NCBI GenBank assembly: GCA_947501805.1
Contig: CANMXJ010000005.1
Coordinates: 62,001-126,000, forward strand
Length of the DNA stretch: 64,000 bases
Source of the DNA: an uncultured Sulfitobacter sp.
GTDB taxonomy: Bacteria; Pseudomonadota; Alphaproteobacteria; Rhodobacterales; Rhodobacteraceae
Direction of reading: 5' to 3'
Numbering within the stretch: the first letter of the stretch is position 1; every line of letters begins with the position of its first letter. Positions 42,610 to 52,626 of the stretch are shown piece after piece. Position numbers and translations under genes: made by a program. Under the pieces are notes generated by a model. The model was given only the letters and a program-made list of their open reading frames with translations, was not told the DNA's origin and did no database searches.

Positions 42610-43824
42610 ATGAAAATTACCGGTCCGTTCCTTTTCATTCTTTCCACCCTGATGATTGATGCCATCGGCGTCGGAATCGTGTTTCCGATCATGCCTGACC
42701 TGATGGATCGTGTCGGTGCCGCAAGCACGGCAGAGGGTGCCTTTTGGGGCGGGATCATGATGTCGGCATATGCTGGCGCGATGTTTCTGTTTGGTCCAAT
42801 CGTGGGCAGCCTTTCCGATGCCTTTGGGCGCAGGCCGGTGTTGATCGCGGCGCTGGTCACATTGGCGATCGACTATGTCATAATGGCGATGGCGCAGACC
42901 TATTGGGTATTGCTGGTGGGACGGGTCATCGCAGGAATGGCAGGTGCGACATATATTACGGCGACGGCCTATATCTCCGATATCGCCAAACCCGAAGAAC
43001 GGGGTGCTGCTTTTGGTATGATTGGTGCAGCCTTTGGGATCGGTTTTGTATTTGGACCTGCACTTGGTGGTGTTGCATCAGGTTGGCATATCACAGCACC
43101 ATTCTGGATAGCGGCGGCACTTTCAGCACTTAACGTGGTGTTTGGTATATTTGTGCTGCCGGAGTCCTTGAAGAAGGAAAACCGGCGGCCTTTTGGCAAG
43201 CGTGATCTCAACCCGTTCGGGACAATTGCGCGGGCTTTTATGATACCGGGGCTTGCGGTGCCGTTGATCTGTATCTTTGTTTTCGAGTTTGCCAACATGG
43301 TCTATCCCACGCTGTGGGCCTTCTGGGGGCGCGAGGTGTTTGGCTGGGACGGGTTCACGATCGGACTGACGCTTTCGGCATATGGTATCCTGATCGCGAT
43401 TGTTCAGGCGGGGCTGCTCCCACAATTGACCATGCGATTTGGTGATTACAAAACACTGCTGTTGGCGATTGCTGCAGCGGTCATCGGATTGGTCGGGTTT
43501 GGATTTTCGACAACTGCTTGGGCAGTGGCACTTGTTCTGCCAATTGCCACACTTGCTGATATGGCCCCGCCACTTTTGACAGCATTTGCCGCCAATCGGG
43601 TTGGTGAAAATCAACAGGGCCTGGTGCAAGGTGTGATTGCCTCGCTTTCGTCGGTTGCGGCCGTGGCGGCCCCCCTTGCTTTGACCGGTGTGTTCCGGGG
43701 ATTTGTAGATGATGACGGGATCTACTTTCCTGGTGCGCCTTTCATTATCGCGGCGTTACTTATCTTCGTGATTATTCCCCTTGTCCTGCGCCTGAACCCC
43801 CGAAGATCAGCGAGAAGGCTTTGA
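42610..43824 (+). CDS. MFS transporter, tetracycline-resistance (TCR/Tet) type
   Basis: The 404-residue product has 12 predicted membrane helices and the family motifs DAIGVGIVFPIMPDLM in helix 1, GSLSDAFGRRPVLIAALVTL in the first loop, RVIAGMAGATYITATAYISD and the antiporter-like motif C GAAFGIGFVFGPALGG. Such proteins export drugs or metabolites with proton exchange. The ATG giving MKITGPFLF was chosen as the natural N-terminus. The gene is monocistronic and followed by a hairpin. Confidence 0.88.
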   Translation: MKITGPFLFILSTLMIDAIGVGIVFPIMPDLMDRVGAASTAEGAFWGGIMMSAYAGAMFLFGPIVGSLSDAFGRRPVLIAALVTLAIDYVIMAMAQTYWVLLVGRVIAGMAGATYITATAYISDIAKPEERGAAFGMIGAAFGIGFVFGPALGGVASGWHITAPFWIAAALSALNVVFGIFVLPESLKKENRRPFGKRDLNPFGTIARAFMIPGLAVPLICIFVFEFANMVYPTLWAFWGREVFGWDGFTIGLTLSAYGILIAIVQAGLLPQLTMRFGDYKTLLLAIAAAVIGLVGFGFSTTAWAVALVLPIATLADMAPPLLTAFAANRVGENQQGLVQGVIASLSSVAAVAAPLALTGVFRGFVDDDGIYFPGAPFIIAALLIFVIIPLVLRLNPRRSARRL

Positions 43825-43928
43825 TGAGGGCGTTTCTTAACCACTCTCCAGTTTAATCGAGGCTTCTGACCGGCGCTTGTAGGCGCGCGCTGCAAACGCT
43901 GCATCCTAAAAACAGTGACGCGTCGCCC

Positions 43929-43948
43929 AACGCAAAAGTTTGCGTTTT
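43929..43948 (+). terminator. putative terminator after the MFS gene
   Basis: AACGCAAA, AG loop, TTTGCGTT forms an eight-base-pair stem ending in T residues about 100 bases after the stop codon. Confidence 0.5.
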
Positions 43949-44103
43949 GGGATCAAGGCTGCTCTGGCGTCAATTCAAACATCCGCTTCGCAACAGTCAG
44001 CGATGGCATGCGCCAGATAACCGGCCCATGCCATCACATTCTGCCAAGCGGCTTTCCCCCGTTTTGCTTCTCCGCCAAAACATCAGCGGAAAAGCGAAAT
44101 TGA

Positions 44104-47100
44104 TCAGATGGCTGAAAATGGATCGTCTACCACGCCAACAAGCGGCATCAGAAATTCACCATTCGTGGCATCCAGTGCAGACGCGTAATGTGCATCAACA
44201 GCGCCGATTGCAGCGGTCAATCCTTCTTGTGTACCGTCAAACCGTGTCATGACGTCTATCGCATTGTCCACGTCTGACATGCCTTTGATAACCGAGAAAT
44301 ACGCCCCGAGATCAGCCTTGGATTCAAGGTATTGCTGGTCAATAGAGGACTGGGGTGTCGGATTGCTCGGGTTTTTGGCCCCATTGATAATGGCGAGAAT
44401 GAAAATAGGCGGCGTGATATCCGGGTTGTTTTCCAGTTCGCTTACCCAATACGCGAAACCTTCCGGATCGGCGGTGCGCCCCAAGACATTCGCGTAGACC
44501 GATGTGACAAATGCCGGGATATCCGTCAGATCGCCATTATTGTCGAGCACTGAATCATAGGTCGCGCGGGTTTCGTTCTGGACAAAGAAGCTCGCCGCCA
44601 TTTCAGGCAGGGTGTAGCCATTTGAAAACTCTGTGCCCCAGTAGTTCAAACCAACCGCATCCGGCGCACGGTTGAAATAGGCGATATAAAGCTCGATCAC
44701 GCTGTTCATCGCTGTCTCGGACAATCCCGCAGAGCCCCCAAAGATCGACAGGTTGAACTGATTGCCATCAATGCCCGTGTCAAAACTCAGGTACTCGATA
44801 TCTGCCAGCGCATCAGTGCCGTTGCGGTCCGTCCGGCGATCCATAATAGTGGTGCTGTTTTCATCAACAACAAGGGTGTAGCTGCTCTGGTTGCCGGAAT
44901 AGACAGCGGTATCGCTCCCCAAACCACCGGCGATCTGGTCATCGCCGCCGCCACCTTCGATGGTATCGTTCCCGCCCAGCGCATAAATGCGGTTATCAGC
45001 AGTGTCGCCCCGCAATACCTCTCCCTCATCGGTGCCGAATTGGACCGGCATGCCATCGTCATCCAGAACGATGGTTGTGGAAGAATTGGTCGCATAAAGA
45101 ACCGACGCGCCCGAAGCACTGATGGAAACGGTTAGCGCCTCATCGTTTTCAATCTCTGTGTCACCAGTCACAACCACTTCGATCGTTTTTTCCGTCTCGC
45201 CATCTGCAAAACGAACGGTTCCATTCATTGGTCCACTCAGATCGCTGGCATTTACCTGCCCACCTATCGCGTAGTTAACGTCCAGAGCCCCTTCGGTTGA
45301 GACAAAGCGGTCAACGGTGAACCGGAACGTGCTGGTTCCCCCATCACCCTCAACCTGACTGTTCACTGACGAAATCATAAGAGTTGGTCGCGCGGCAGGT
45401 GTGTTGGCCGGATCAATTGACGTTGCAGGTCCAGTCAACCCAGCCGCAGAAGTGACCAAGCTCATGTCGCCGGTCAGCGCGAAATCAAGTATCGCGTTTT
45501 GCGCAACAACAGGATCTGTGATCCCGGCGGCTTCGACCGCGGCCTCGGCAGCGGCACGGATGTCAGCCGGCAGGTCTTCAACGGTGACATGTCCACGGGG
45601 ATAACTGGCGTCCTGATAATCCGCAGTTGTTTCTCCGGCGGCGCGATCAAAAAGGGCTTGGGGTTCAGTAATCCGCCATGCGTCGGCAAAGGTCGAATAC
45701 AGCGTTGCGAAATCCACGGGCTGGGGCAGAATTGTGCCGTCTGGCAACGCCAGATCGTTCGCGCTGTTACCATCCGCATTGCCCGTCAAACCCCGGACGC
45801 TGCCTGCTGGTCGGCTGTCTGACAGGAACGTGGCAACATTCAGATAGCCACTGTCAGACACTGCGACCTGAAGCTGTTCGCCATTGGGCATGATGATGGT
45901 GTAGGCACCATTATTTGCATAGATCTGCGCACCCGTGTCTCCAACCGAAAGCGGGCTGTTTGAAGTACCGAGCGGCGTCAGCACGCCATTGATGCTCAGT
46001 GCGATATCGCGCGTGGCATCCAGCATGATCCGCGTATTGCCGATTTCTGTTGCAACTGCGGAAATCCAGGAAACCACATCGCTGACCGGGGTCATGCGGA
46101 CCTGAACGTTCAGCGGGTCACCTGACGTCGATTCAACCAATGTAAACTCGCCCACGGCCTGAAAATCATATCCGAGCCCGTCCAGCGTTGTGATGTGGGG
46201 GTCACCGTATAAATTCGCCCTCACACCCAGAGATGGAGGCGGTGCAAAATCATCGTTGATGATCTGCCCAAAGGCCTGACGGGCCGCGAAGTTAATCGTT
46301 TCTCCTGTTGATGCGACTGCATTGCTGAGTGTGACCACGATGTTCTCGTTAGGCTCAATCACGGTATCACCCGTGATGCCTATTGTGATTGTTTTCGTCG
46401 TTTCGCCTTCTTCAAATTCAATCGTTCCACCACGCGGTAAATCCCCAACAACATCGCCTGAGTTGGCTGGATTTGGAAATCCCCCAGCAGCACTCCAGTC
46501 TACGCTGAGAGTGCCATCCAGATCGCCTGTCCGCTCGACAAGAAAGACCATATTGGTGACGCCGCTGTTCCCCTCCACGACATTTCCTGTTGCGCTGATT
46601 GATACAGTTGGCGGAACATTGCCGTTGAACACCGACCAGCGCCAAAGGCCATCCTGTCCCGTATTTCCTGGTGTGCTTTCCAGCGCGAGCATTGCGGCTT
46701 CGTTACCCGCCTGCGGAAGCTCGAAAAAGGTGCCGTTCCCTGCCGAGTATCCAGCTCTGGACGTGGTGCCACCAATACCACCTGCGCCGCCGCTTGCACT
46801 ACCGGCAGTCCAGTCTACCCACTCATACCGAAATTCGATATCGAAATCCCCGGCCGTTCGGCCAGATATTGAAGAGGCATCGGTAAGAATAAGCTGAAAC
46901 GCGTTAACATGGTCGGTCTTGTTGCTGTAATATCCAACGTCATCCCAGGTAACGACTAGTCGGTCATTTGACGTATCCAAAGTGTAATGCACGATGTTCG
47001 TGCCTTGCGACGTCCCTCCTGGCGAAACGTTCCCCGATCCGCCGCGCGTATCTACGTCAGCCCAATATGGAAAAATACCCGGTGTTGTGCCGCTTGAGAT

Positions 47101-47316
47101 TGTCTGAGGCGTGTAGGTGCTGACCGGACCACTAAAACTGACACCGCCGTTGTTGTTGATCCAAAGCGAATTGTATGTTGTTCCAAAGAAATTCAGACCG
47201 TTCTCAAAAACACTGCCGAGGCTTATCTCGCTTGTTGATGAATCATCGTTGACTGCAAGTACCTCTGTTCCGAACCCTGCGGAACCGCCCAGTGTACTGA
47301 TTAGTGAAACAGTCAT
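44104..47316 (-). CDS. large secreted mosaic protein: NIDO, Calx-beta, VWD, RTX repeat, DUF4214
   Basis: The 1070-residue protein has no classical signal peptide. In order I see a NIDO-like domain (residues about 35-230; FGTTYNSLWINNNGGVSFSG and IFPYWADVDTRG), a Calx-beta domain (about 235-350; VEGNSGVTNMVFLVERTGDL), a VWD domain (about 365-520; YGDPHITTLDGLGYDFQAVG), a second Calx-beta domain (about 640-750), a short RTX stretch (ALGGNDTIEGGGGDDQIAGG) and DUF4214 modules (ELYIAYFNRAPDAVGLNYWG and ANVLGRTADPEGFAYWVSEL). RTX and a C-terminal DUF4214 point to type I secretion and a cell-surface or matrix role. GGGGGAT precedes the ATG. Confidence 0.85.
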   Translation of the reverse strand: MTVSLISTLGGSAGFGTEVLAVNDDSSTSEISLGSVFENGLNFFGTTYNSLWINNNGGVSFSGPVSTYTPQTISSGTTPGIFPYWADVDTRGGSGNVSPGGTSQGTNIVHYTLDTSNDRLVVTWDDVGYYSNKTDHVNAFQLILTDASSISGRTAGDFDIEFRYEWVDWTAGSASGGAGGIGGTTSRAGYSAGNGTFFELPQAGNEAAMLALESTPGNTGQDGLWRWSVFNGNVPPTVSISATGNVVEGNSGVTNMVFLVERTGDLDGTLSVDWSAAGGFPNPANSGDVVGDLPRGGTIEFEEGETTKTITIGITGDTVIEPNENIVVTLSNAVASTGETINFAARQAFGQIINDDFAPPPSLGVRANLYGDPHITTLDGLGYDFQAVGEFTLVESTSGDPLNVQVRMTPVSDVVSWISAVATEIGNTRIMLDATRDIALSINGVLTPLGTSNSPLSVGDTGAQIYANNGAYTIIMPNGEQLQVAVSDSGYLNVATFLSDSRPAGSVRGLTGNADGNSANDLALPDGTILPQPVDFATLYSTFADAWRITEPQALFDRAAGETTADYQDASYPRGHVTVEDLPADIRAAAEAAVEAAGITDPVVAQNAILDFALTGDMSLVTSAAGLTGPATSIDPANTPAARPTLMISSVNSQVEGDGGTSTFRFTVDRFVSTEGALDVNYAIGGQVNASDLSGPMNGTVRFADGETEKTIEVVVTGDTEIENDEALTVSISASGASVLYATNSSTTIVLDDDGMPVQFGTDEGEVLRGDTADNRIYALGGNDTIEGGGGDDQIAGGLGSDTAVYSGNQSSYTLVVDENSTTIMDRRTDRNGTDALADIEYLSFDTGIDGNQFNLSIFGGSAGLSETAMNSVIELYIAYFNRAPDAVGLNYWGTEFSNGYTLPEMAASFFVQNETRATYDSVLDNNGDLTDIPAFVTSVYANVLGRTADPEGFAYWVSELENNPDITPPIFILAIINGAKNPSNPTPQSSIDQQYLESKADLGAYFSVIKGMSDVDNAIDVMTRFDGTQEGLTAAIGAVDAHYASALDATNGEFLMPLVGVVDDPFSAI

Positions 47317-47747
47317 TTATCCCCCTTCGCCTGCAAAGGCTCTTTCACGTTAATGTTATATTCAACTACCAGAATATGATTCTGGGGGCGGGTAATTGAT
47401 TTTTGTCAATGGATACGCACATTAAGCGGGATAAAGGCCAGCAAAGTTGTGAACGGCTCGGCAGAAAAACATCGCCATTTGACGACCGACAATATCGCGC
47501 GGTGCGCAGAAGGCACGCAGAAACCAGTACGCCAAACGATTGTATGCGCACCGATTAAACACAGTTGCGGGAATGCAGGGAGCGAACCCATGGGACGCAG
47601 GGTTTTGCAGGTGTTCATCGTTCGATTTTGAATTCCGGTTATGGAAGCTGTCAAAAGCTCTATTCCGTTATAGGGTGTTCAGCGAATGCATTGCTTTTTT
47701 CAGAGCAACCTTTGATCGCGTAACGGACTTCGAAAGTAGGGCGGACG
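47317..47747. other. intergenic region without recognised gene
   Basis: This stretch holds the promoters of the RTX-type gene (left) and of the M20 gene (right). Short frames on both strands are not convincing. Confidence 0.4.
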
Positions 47748-48902
47748 ATGCTAACAAATCTTGACCTGACTGAACTGACCGAATTTCGACGGGAGCTCCA
47801 CCTGCATCCGGAATTGTCAGGCGAAGAAGTGCAGACAGCCCGTACAATTGCCGCTGCGTTGAAACCGCTGTCACCGACGCGTCTGATCACCGGCCTTGGA
47901 GGTCATGGTGTGGCGGCGGTCTTTGACAGTGGCAAAGACGGTCCAACGGTCCTGTTCCGTGCAGAGCTTGACGCACTGCCAATCGACGAACAAAATGACG
48001 CGATTTCGTGGCGCTCAGAGATACCCGGCAAGAGCCATGTTTGTGGTCATGACGGTCATATGACCATGCTGCTTGCTTTGGGTCGCATGATATCGCGCCA
48101 ACCGGTCGCCCGTGGTCGTGTCGTACTTATGTTCCAACCCTCCGAGGAAGACGGCAGTGGCGCAAGGGCAGTGGTTGCCGATCCAGCCTACCAAGAAATC
48201 AAAGCAGATTGGGCTTTCGCCATTCACATCGAGCCGGGCCGGCCGTTTGGATATGTCTCGACCTGTGTCGGGCTTGTGAACTGCGCTTCTCTGGGGCTCA
48301 AGATCAAGCTCACTGGAAAGACCGCCCATGCTGCCGACCCGCAGGATGGCATTTCTCCGGCGCTGGCCGTTGCCAAACTGATCCCTGCGCTGCATGCTCT
48401 CGGGCAGGGCGGGACTCTTGATGATGATTTCCGACTTGTGACGATCACCCATGCAAATCTCGGGGAGCCTTCGTTTGGCGTGGCTCCCGGTGACGCCGTA
48501 ATTTACGCCACATTGCGAACGGCTGGTGATGACGGCATGGATGGTCTTGAGGCGACAGCCCGCGACCTTGCCAGTTCAGTGGCAAAGGAATCCGGCCTCG
48601 GTGTTGATTTCGAGATATGTGATCATTTTTCAGCCTCGATTAACCATCCTGACGCCTACGCTGTGGCAACGTCAGCTATGGAGGCAATCGGCGTCAGCTA
48701 TGGCAATGCGGGTGTACCCATGCGTGCGTCCGAAGATTTTGGTGTGTTCGGCTGGGAGGCCAAGGCTGCGATGTTATGCTTGGGACCAGGGCAAGACTAT
48801 GCTGCGCTTCACAACCCGGATTATGATTTCCCGGATGATTTGATCCCCGTGGGGAGTGCCATTTTCGAACGTATCGCGCGAGATCTATTGGGAAGCGTCT
48901 AA
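47748..48902 (+). CDS. M20 family amidohydrolase (hippurate hydrolase/IAA-amino acid hydrolase type)
   Basis: The 384-residue product is an M20D metalloenzyme: RRELHLHPELSGEEVQTART, metal ligands in SHVCGHDGHMTMLLAL and VLMFQPSEEDGSGARAVVAD (Glu pair), the His in FAIHIEPGRPFGYV, and the final His in GQDYAALHNPDYDFPD. M20D enzymes cleave N-acyl amino acids, hippurate or similar amides in the cytosol. The substrate is unknown. It stands alone between two RTX genes. Confidence 0.9.
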   Translation: MLTNLDLTELTEFRRELHLHPELSGEEVQTARTIAAALKPLSPTRLITGLGGHGVAAVFDSGKDGPTVLFRAELDALPIDEQNDAISWRSEIPGKSHVCGHDGHMTMLLALGRMISRQPVARGRVVLMFQPSEEDGSGARAVVADPAYQEIKADWAFAIHIEPGRPFGYVSTCVGLVNCASLGLKIKLTGKTAHAADPQDGISPALAVAKLIPALHALGQGGTLDDDFRLVTITHANLGEPSFGVAPGDAVIYATLRTAGDDGMDGLEATARDLASSVAKESGLGVDFEICDHFSASINHPDAYAVATSAMEAIGVSYGNAGVPMRASEDFGVFGWEAKAAMLCLGPGQDYAALHNPDYDFPDDLIPVGSAIFERIARDLLGSV

Positions 48903-49105
48903 TTTGGTGGTAAATGCCAGCCGATGTCTGTTTCTTCCATTTCTCACGCTCGGGAATTTGCGCGTATGGCAAAGGAAGGGAATATGTCTATGCCGAAATC
49001 CCTGCCAATACCCTGACAACAACGTCCCGCCCTTTCTTTTGGCTTCCGGGTTTTGTTCCCGCGTACGTCCGGCTTCGGCGCAATCAGGGATGCGCAACAT
49101 GTGAC

Positions 49106-49140
49106 GCTGATCGGGTAGGTGTTGCCTGTCCCCGATCAGC
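49106..49140 (-). terminator. putative terminator of the 1043-residue RTX gene
   Basis: GCTGATCGGG and CCCGATCAGC pair over ten bases with a 15-base loop, just after the RTX stop codon on the minus strand. Confidence 0.55.
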
Positions 49141-49157
49141 CCTTAGGGTTGCGCGCT

Positions 49158-52100
49158 TCAGAACAGGAAGTCGACGTCAGTCAAACTTGCAATGCCGGTT
49201 GTTTCCAACGTCAGACTACCACCGCCGTCCCAAGTGATCGTGACGTCAGCACCGCCGCCGCTTGTTCCAACTGTGAGTGTCGCATCGCGCCAGTCCTGAT
49301 CCGAAACACCGCCATCAATGATACCAAACGCCGAAATGTCGATCTTGTCGGCACCGGTGTAGTCAGTGATGACATCAGCCCCTTTATTCGCAGCAAAGAT
49401 AAAGATGTCACCGTCACCACCTCCGGATATGGTGTCATTGCCGTTGGCTCCTGTAATTGTGTCGATACCGGCACCACCAAAAATCTGGTCATTGCCATCG
49501 CCACCATTGATATCGTCGTTTCCGTCGCCGCCAAAGATCTTGTCATTCCCGATCCCGCCGAACACATTGTCATTGCCGATTTGCGTGAACACCAGATCAT
49601 TTCCGGATTGGCCAAAGACCAGATCGTTACCGCTGCCTGTGTTGATGACGTCATTGTCGCCACCGCCGTTGGCAATATCGTTTTGATCACCGCCATACAT
49701 CTTGTCAGTGCCAGTGCCGCCATAAAGCCGGTCAAACCCGATTCCACCAAACATCAAATCGTTACCGGAACCACCGAACATCAGGTCCTCGCCGTCACCA
49801 CCGTTCACAATATCGTTTCCGTCACCACCAGAGAGCACATCGGCACCGGCTTCACCGCGCAGATTGTCGCTGCCCTCGTCACCACGCAGCGTGTCACTGC
49901 CAAGGCCGCCAAAGGCTTCGTCGTTTCCGTTGTTTCCATCGAAAATGTTGTTCGAAGCATTGCCGATCAGGATGTCGATCCCGCCGCCGCCCTCGTAGTT
50001 TTCAAAGCCGGTCAGATCACCGCTGAATGCACCCGGTGCCGTCGCGTGGAAAATGTAGCCACCTGCGTCCAGATCGACATAGAAATTGATACTGGGGAAC
50101 AAAGAGAAGTCTGCCGTGTCGGTACCGCTGTCGCCATGGTAGTCGGGAGTTCCGTCTCCGCTACCAAAGATGATGGTGTCATTTCCACCATTGCCAAAGA
50201 ACTCGGAATTAACGTTGCCGCGGAACGTATCGCCCAGTTGTGTGCCTCTGACAATTTCGATGTTGTTAAGAGTGCGGGTAGCGCCGGAACCTGTCCAGCT
50301 GTCGATTTGCAAGTCTACGCTGACCTCTTGGCCCGCTGTCACAACAGCGCTCAAGTCCAGCGTATCTACGCCGACGCCACCATCAATATTGTCGATAATC
50401 TGACCATTGCCATGAAAGAAAAAGTCATTCCCGCCCTGACCATCCAAAGTCTGGGTGCCACTTCTGCTGATAATCGTATCATTGCCCTGCGTGGCGATAA
50501 CCGTCTCGATACCGGTGATGCTGCGTGTGCCGCCCAGACCGGTCCAAGTACCCGCCTGCAGATTCATGTCAACGGCTTCATCCGCAGCACTCAGGTCAAG
50601 CGTATCTCCGCCGCCCGCACCGCCAGCGATATTATCGATGAACTGCCCGTCACCGTGAATAAAGAGATCGTCCCCGTCTTGGCCATCCAGCGTTTGAATA
50701 CCAAACGTACTGGTAAACGTGTCTCCAAGCTGTGTACCAATAATGGTATTCACGTTGCTTATCGAATTGCCGGAATTCTGGTTGTCATAGGTGCCGGCAT
50801 TCAGATCGATCGTTAACGCAAAATCGGTTCTGTTTGACAGATCAAGGGTGTCATCTCCGACACCTCCCTGAATATCGTCGGCGTATTCGCCATTGCGGAC
50901 AATGAAAGTATCGTTGCCCGACCCACCATCAACTATGTCTTTGGCAAGGCCCCCTTCGATAGTGTCATTCCCGGCACCGCCGTTAATGACATCGACGCCA
51001 CTATTGCCGAGGATGCTATCATTGCCGTCCTGACCAAGAATGGTGTCATTCCCGCTGTCACCATTGACTGTAGAACTGCCCGGCGCAGAGGTGATCACAT
51101 CGCCGTTGATAAAATTCAGCGGAACCCCGGCGTAGTCCAACGCATCAATCGTCGTGCCGCGTGTGTCCCAGATGTTGGAAAAGACGTTGTCGGTATCTTC
51201 CCAAGCGAACAGAATTCTACCATCACCCGTTACGCCGACATCCGGCGATACTTCCGACCCAGCGGATCCTTCGATCACGAAGACAGTGTCGGTGCCACTA
51301 ACTGATCCATTTTCATTTAACCGCCGTGCTTCAACGGTGTTGTCTGTATCGTTATCCCAGACAATCACGAAGCCGCCGTCAGGGAGGGCTACAATTTCAG
51401 GCTCGTTATGGGTGTCGGGACTGCTGTCCGTGTTGAACGGCCCGCCGCCGACGGGATCAGGTAAAAGATTAGAGTCAAAGACGCTATACTTGACGTTGGT
51501 ACCATCGACCCAGGTAGCCACGATATTTCCGTTGGTCAACGTTGCAACATGCGGGTCGCTGCCTGGTCCGGCGTATGCCGTAACGGCATGTTGAAGCACC
51601 CCGGATGTACTGTAAACGCGAAGTTCTATACTGGTTGTTCCGCTATCATCTTCTTCGTAAATGGAGACCAGTTCGCCATTGGAATTGATCGCGGTATCGC
51701 CATTGCGGTCGAAGTCGCTCGAATTCTGCGCGGCACTGAATTTTGGCGTTAGAACAACCCCTGTAGAACTCACTCGAACAGCGCTGATGTCGGTGTCCGC
51801 GCCCACATCATCCGTGAATGTCACATATGAGGTGTTGTCGTTGTTGTTGACGACAACCTTAGGGTTGGCAAGAAAATCTGCAGCGACGGCGTTCGTTGCG
51901 ATTTGCGCCCCTGAAGTTCTTGTGCCGGTGGCGTCAAACCGCTCCCAGTAAATCGCTTCTGCGCTCGTGTTGGAAATATCATCATCTACGTAAACCATGA
52001 TGAAGCCGCCATCGTTGGTCGCCGCAATGTCGAAATCTCGTTCGTCATCTGCGTTTCGGTCGGTGTTGAGCCGCTGGGCCGTCTCGACCAAATTCCCTTC

Positions 52101-52289
52101 TGCATCAAAGATGACACCGATAATGTCAGTACCGATCGTTGTGCCTATACCTGCTGTGCCGGGCTCCACCCAAGCAACAAGATAGTTGCCGTTGGACAAT
52201 CCGATGGTCTGCGGATCAGAAATGCCCGGAACATCGGCGGTTCCGGTGTTAACTTGGAATTCAGTGAGCCATTTTACTGGAGTTGCCAT
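49158..52289 (-). CDS. RTX (hemolysin-type calcium-binding) repeat protein
   Basis: The 1043-residue protein lacks a signal peptide. Residues about 1-390 form beta-propeller-like repeats (QTIGLSNGNYLVAWVEPGTA, DIAATNDGGFIMVYVDDDIS and PEIVALPDGGFVIVWDNDTD share one pattern). From about 395 on come many GGxGxDxxx calcium-binding nonapeptides, in several blocks separated by repeats of the type GTQ(L/G)(G/N)DTF. The C-terminus (DVITDYTGADKIDISAFGII, and the final DVDFLF) is of the type used as a type I secretion signal. No ABC exporter is in the window. Function likely adhesion or matrix; inferred. Confidence 0.88.
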   Translation of the reverse strand: MATPVKWLTEFQVNTGTADVPGISDPQTIGLSNGNYLVAWVEPGTAGIGTTIGTDIIGVIFDAEGNLVETAQRLNTDRNADDERDFDIAATNDGGFIMVYVDDDISNTSAEAIYWERFDATGTRTSGAQIATNAVAADFLANPKVVVNNNDNTSYVTFTDDVGADTDISAVRVSSTGVVLTPKFSAAQNSSDFDRNGDTAINSNGELVSIYEEDDSGTTSIELRVYSTSGVLQHAVTAYAGPGSDPHVATLTNGNIVATWVDGTNVKYSVFDSNLLPDPVGGGPFNTDSSPDTHNEPEIVALPDGGFVIVWDNDTDNTVEARRLNENGSVSGTDTVFVIEGSAGSEVSPDVGVTGDGRILFAWEDTDNVFSNIWDTRGTTIDALDYAGVPLNFINGDVITSAPGSSTVNGDSGNDTILGQDGNDSILGNSGVDVINGGAGNDTIEGGLAKDIVDGGSGNDTFIVRNGEYADDIQGGVGDDTLDLSNRTDFALTIDLNAGTYDNQNSGNSISNVNTIIGTQLGDTFTSTFGIQTLDGQDGDDLFIHGDGQFIDNIAGGAGGGDTLDLSAADEAVDMNLQAGTWTGLGGTRSITGIETVIATQGNDTIISRSGTQTLDGQGGNDFFFHGNGQIIDNIDGGVGVDTLDLSAVVTAGQEVSVDLQIDSWTGSGATRTLNNIEIVRGTQLGDTFRGNVNSEFFGNGGNDTIIFGSGDGTPDYHGDSGTDTADFSLFPSINFYVDLDAGGYIFHATAPGAFSGDLTGFENYEGGGGIDILIGNASNNIFDGNNGNDEAFGGLGSDTLRGDEGSDNLRGEAGADVLSGGDGNDIVNGGDGEDLMFGGSGNDLMFGGIGFDRLYGGTGTDKMYGGDQNDIANGGGDNDVINTGSGNDLVFGQSGNDLVFTQIGNDNVFGGIGNDKIFGGDGNDDINGGDGNDQIFGGAGIDTITGANGNDTISGGGDGDIFIFAANKGADVITDYTGADKIDISAFGIIDGGVSDQDWRDATLTVGTSGGGADVTITWDGGGSLTLETTGIASLTDVDFLF

Positions 52290-52626
52290 GGTTTATTCCT
52301 CTACGAAGTCAAAGTTCCTTTCAATTTACTGCGGGAAATTTGGCACACATTCGTGTTTCTGAATTGATATTAGTCAAGGAAGGGTGGTGGTTTTACAAAA
52401 AGTACAACTCTAGGTCATGTCGCCTTTGCTTCGGTTGTTCATCCCTAAAACGCCTCGTTTACTGGCGTTTCCGCTCCGAGCCCAAAGGAAACAGATAGAA
52501 TCAGGAACATGGCGGGATTGCTGGGAATGAACGCAACAGCGGGGAGATCACGGCTCATTGGCTTGTCGTGCTCACCTTGAGCATCCGGTATTTTGGGCTT
52601 GCTCATTTCACCGTTTTATCACGCTG
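52290..52626. other. intergenic region upstream of the RTX gene
   Basis: It should contain the RTX promoter. I see no gene or clear hairpin. Confidence 0.4.

Noticed and set aside
49119..50816. 565-codon plus-strand frame opposite the RTX gene
   Set aside because: Long antisense frames are expected opposite Gly/Asp-rich repeats; the translation has no domain features.
49366..51080. Repetitive DNA inside the RTX gene as a CRISPR array or tandem repeat element
   Set aside because: The repetition comes from GGxGxD-coding nonapeptides; units vary in sequence and there are no spacers of constant length.
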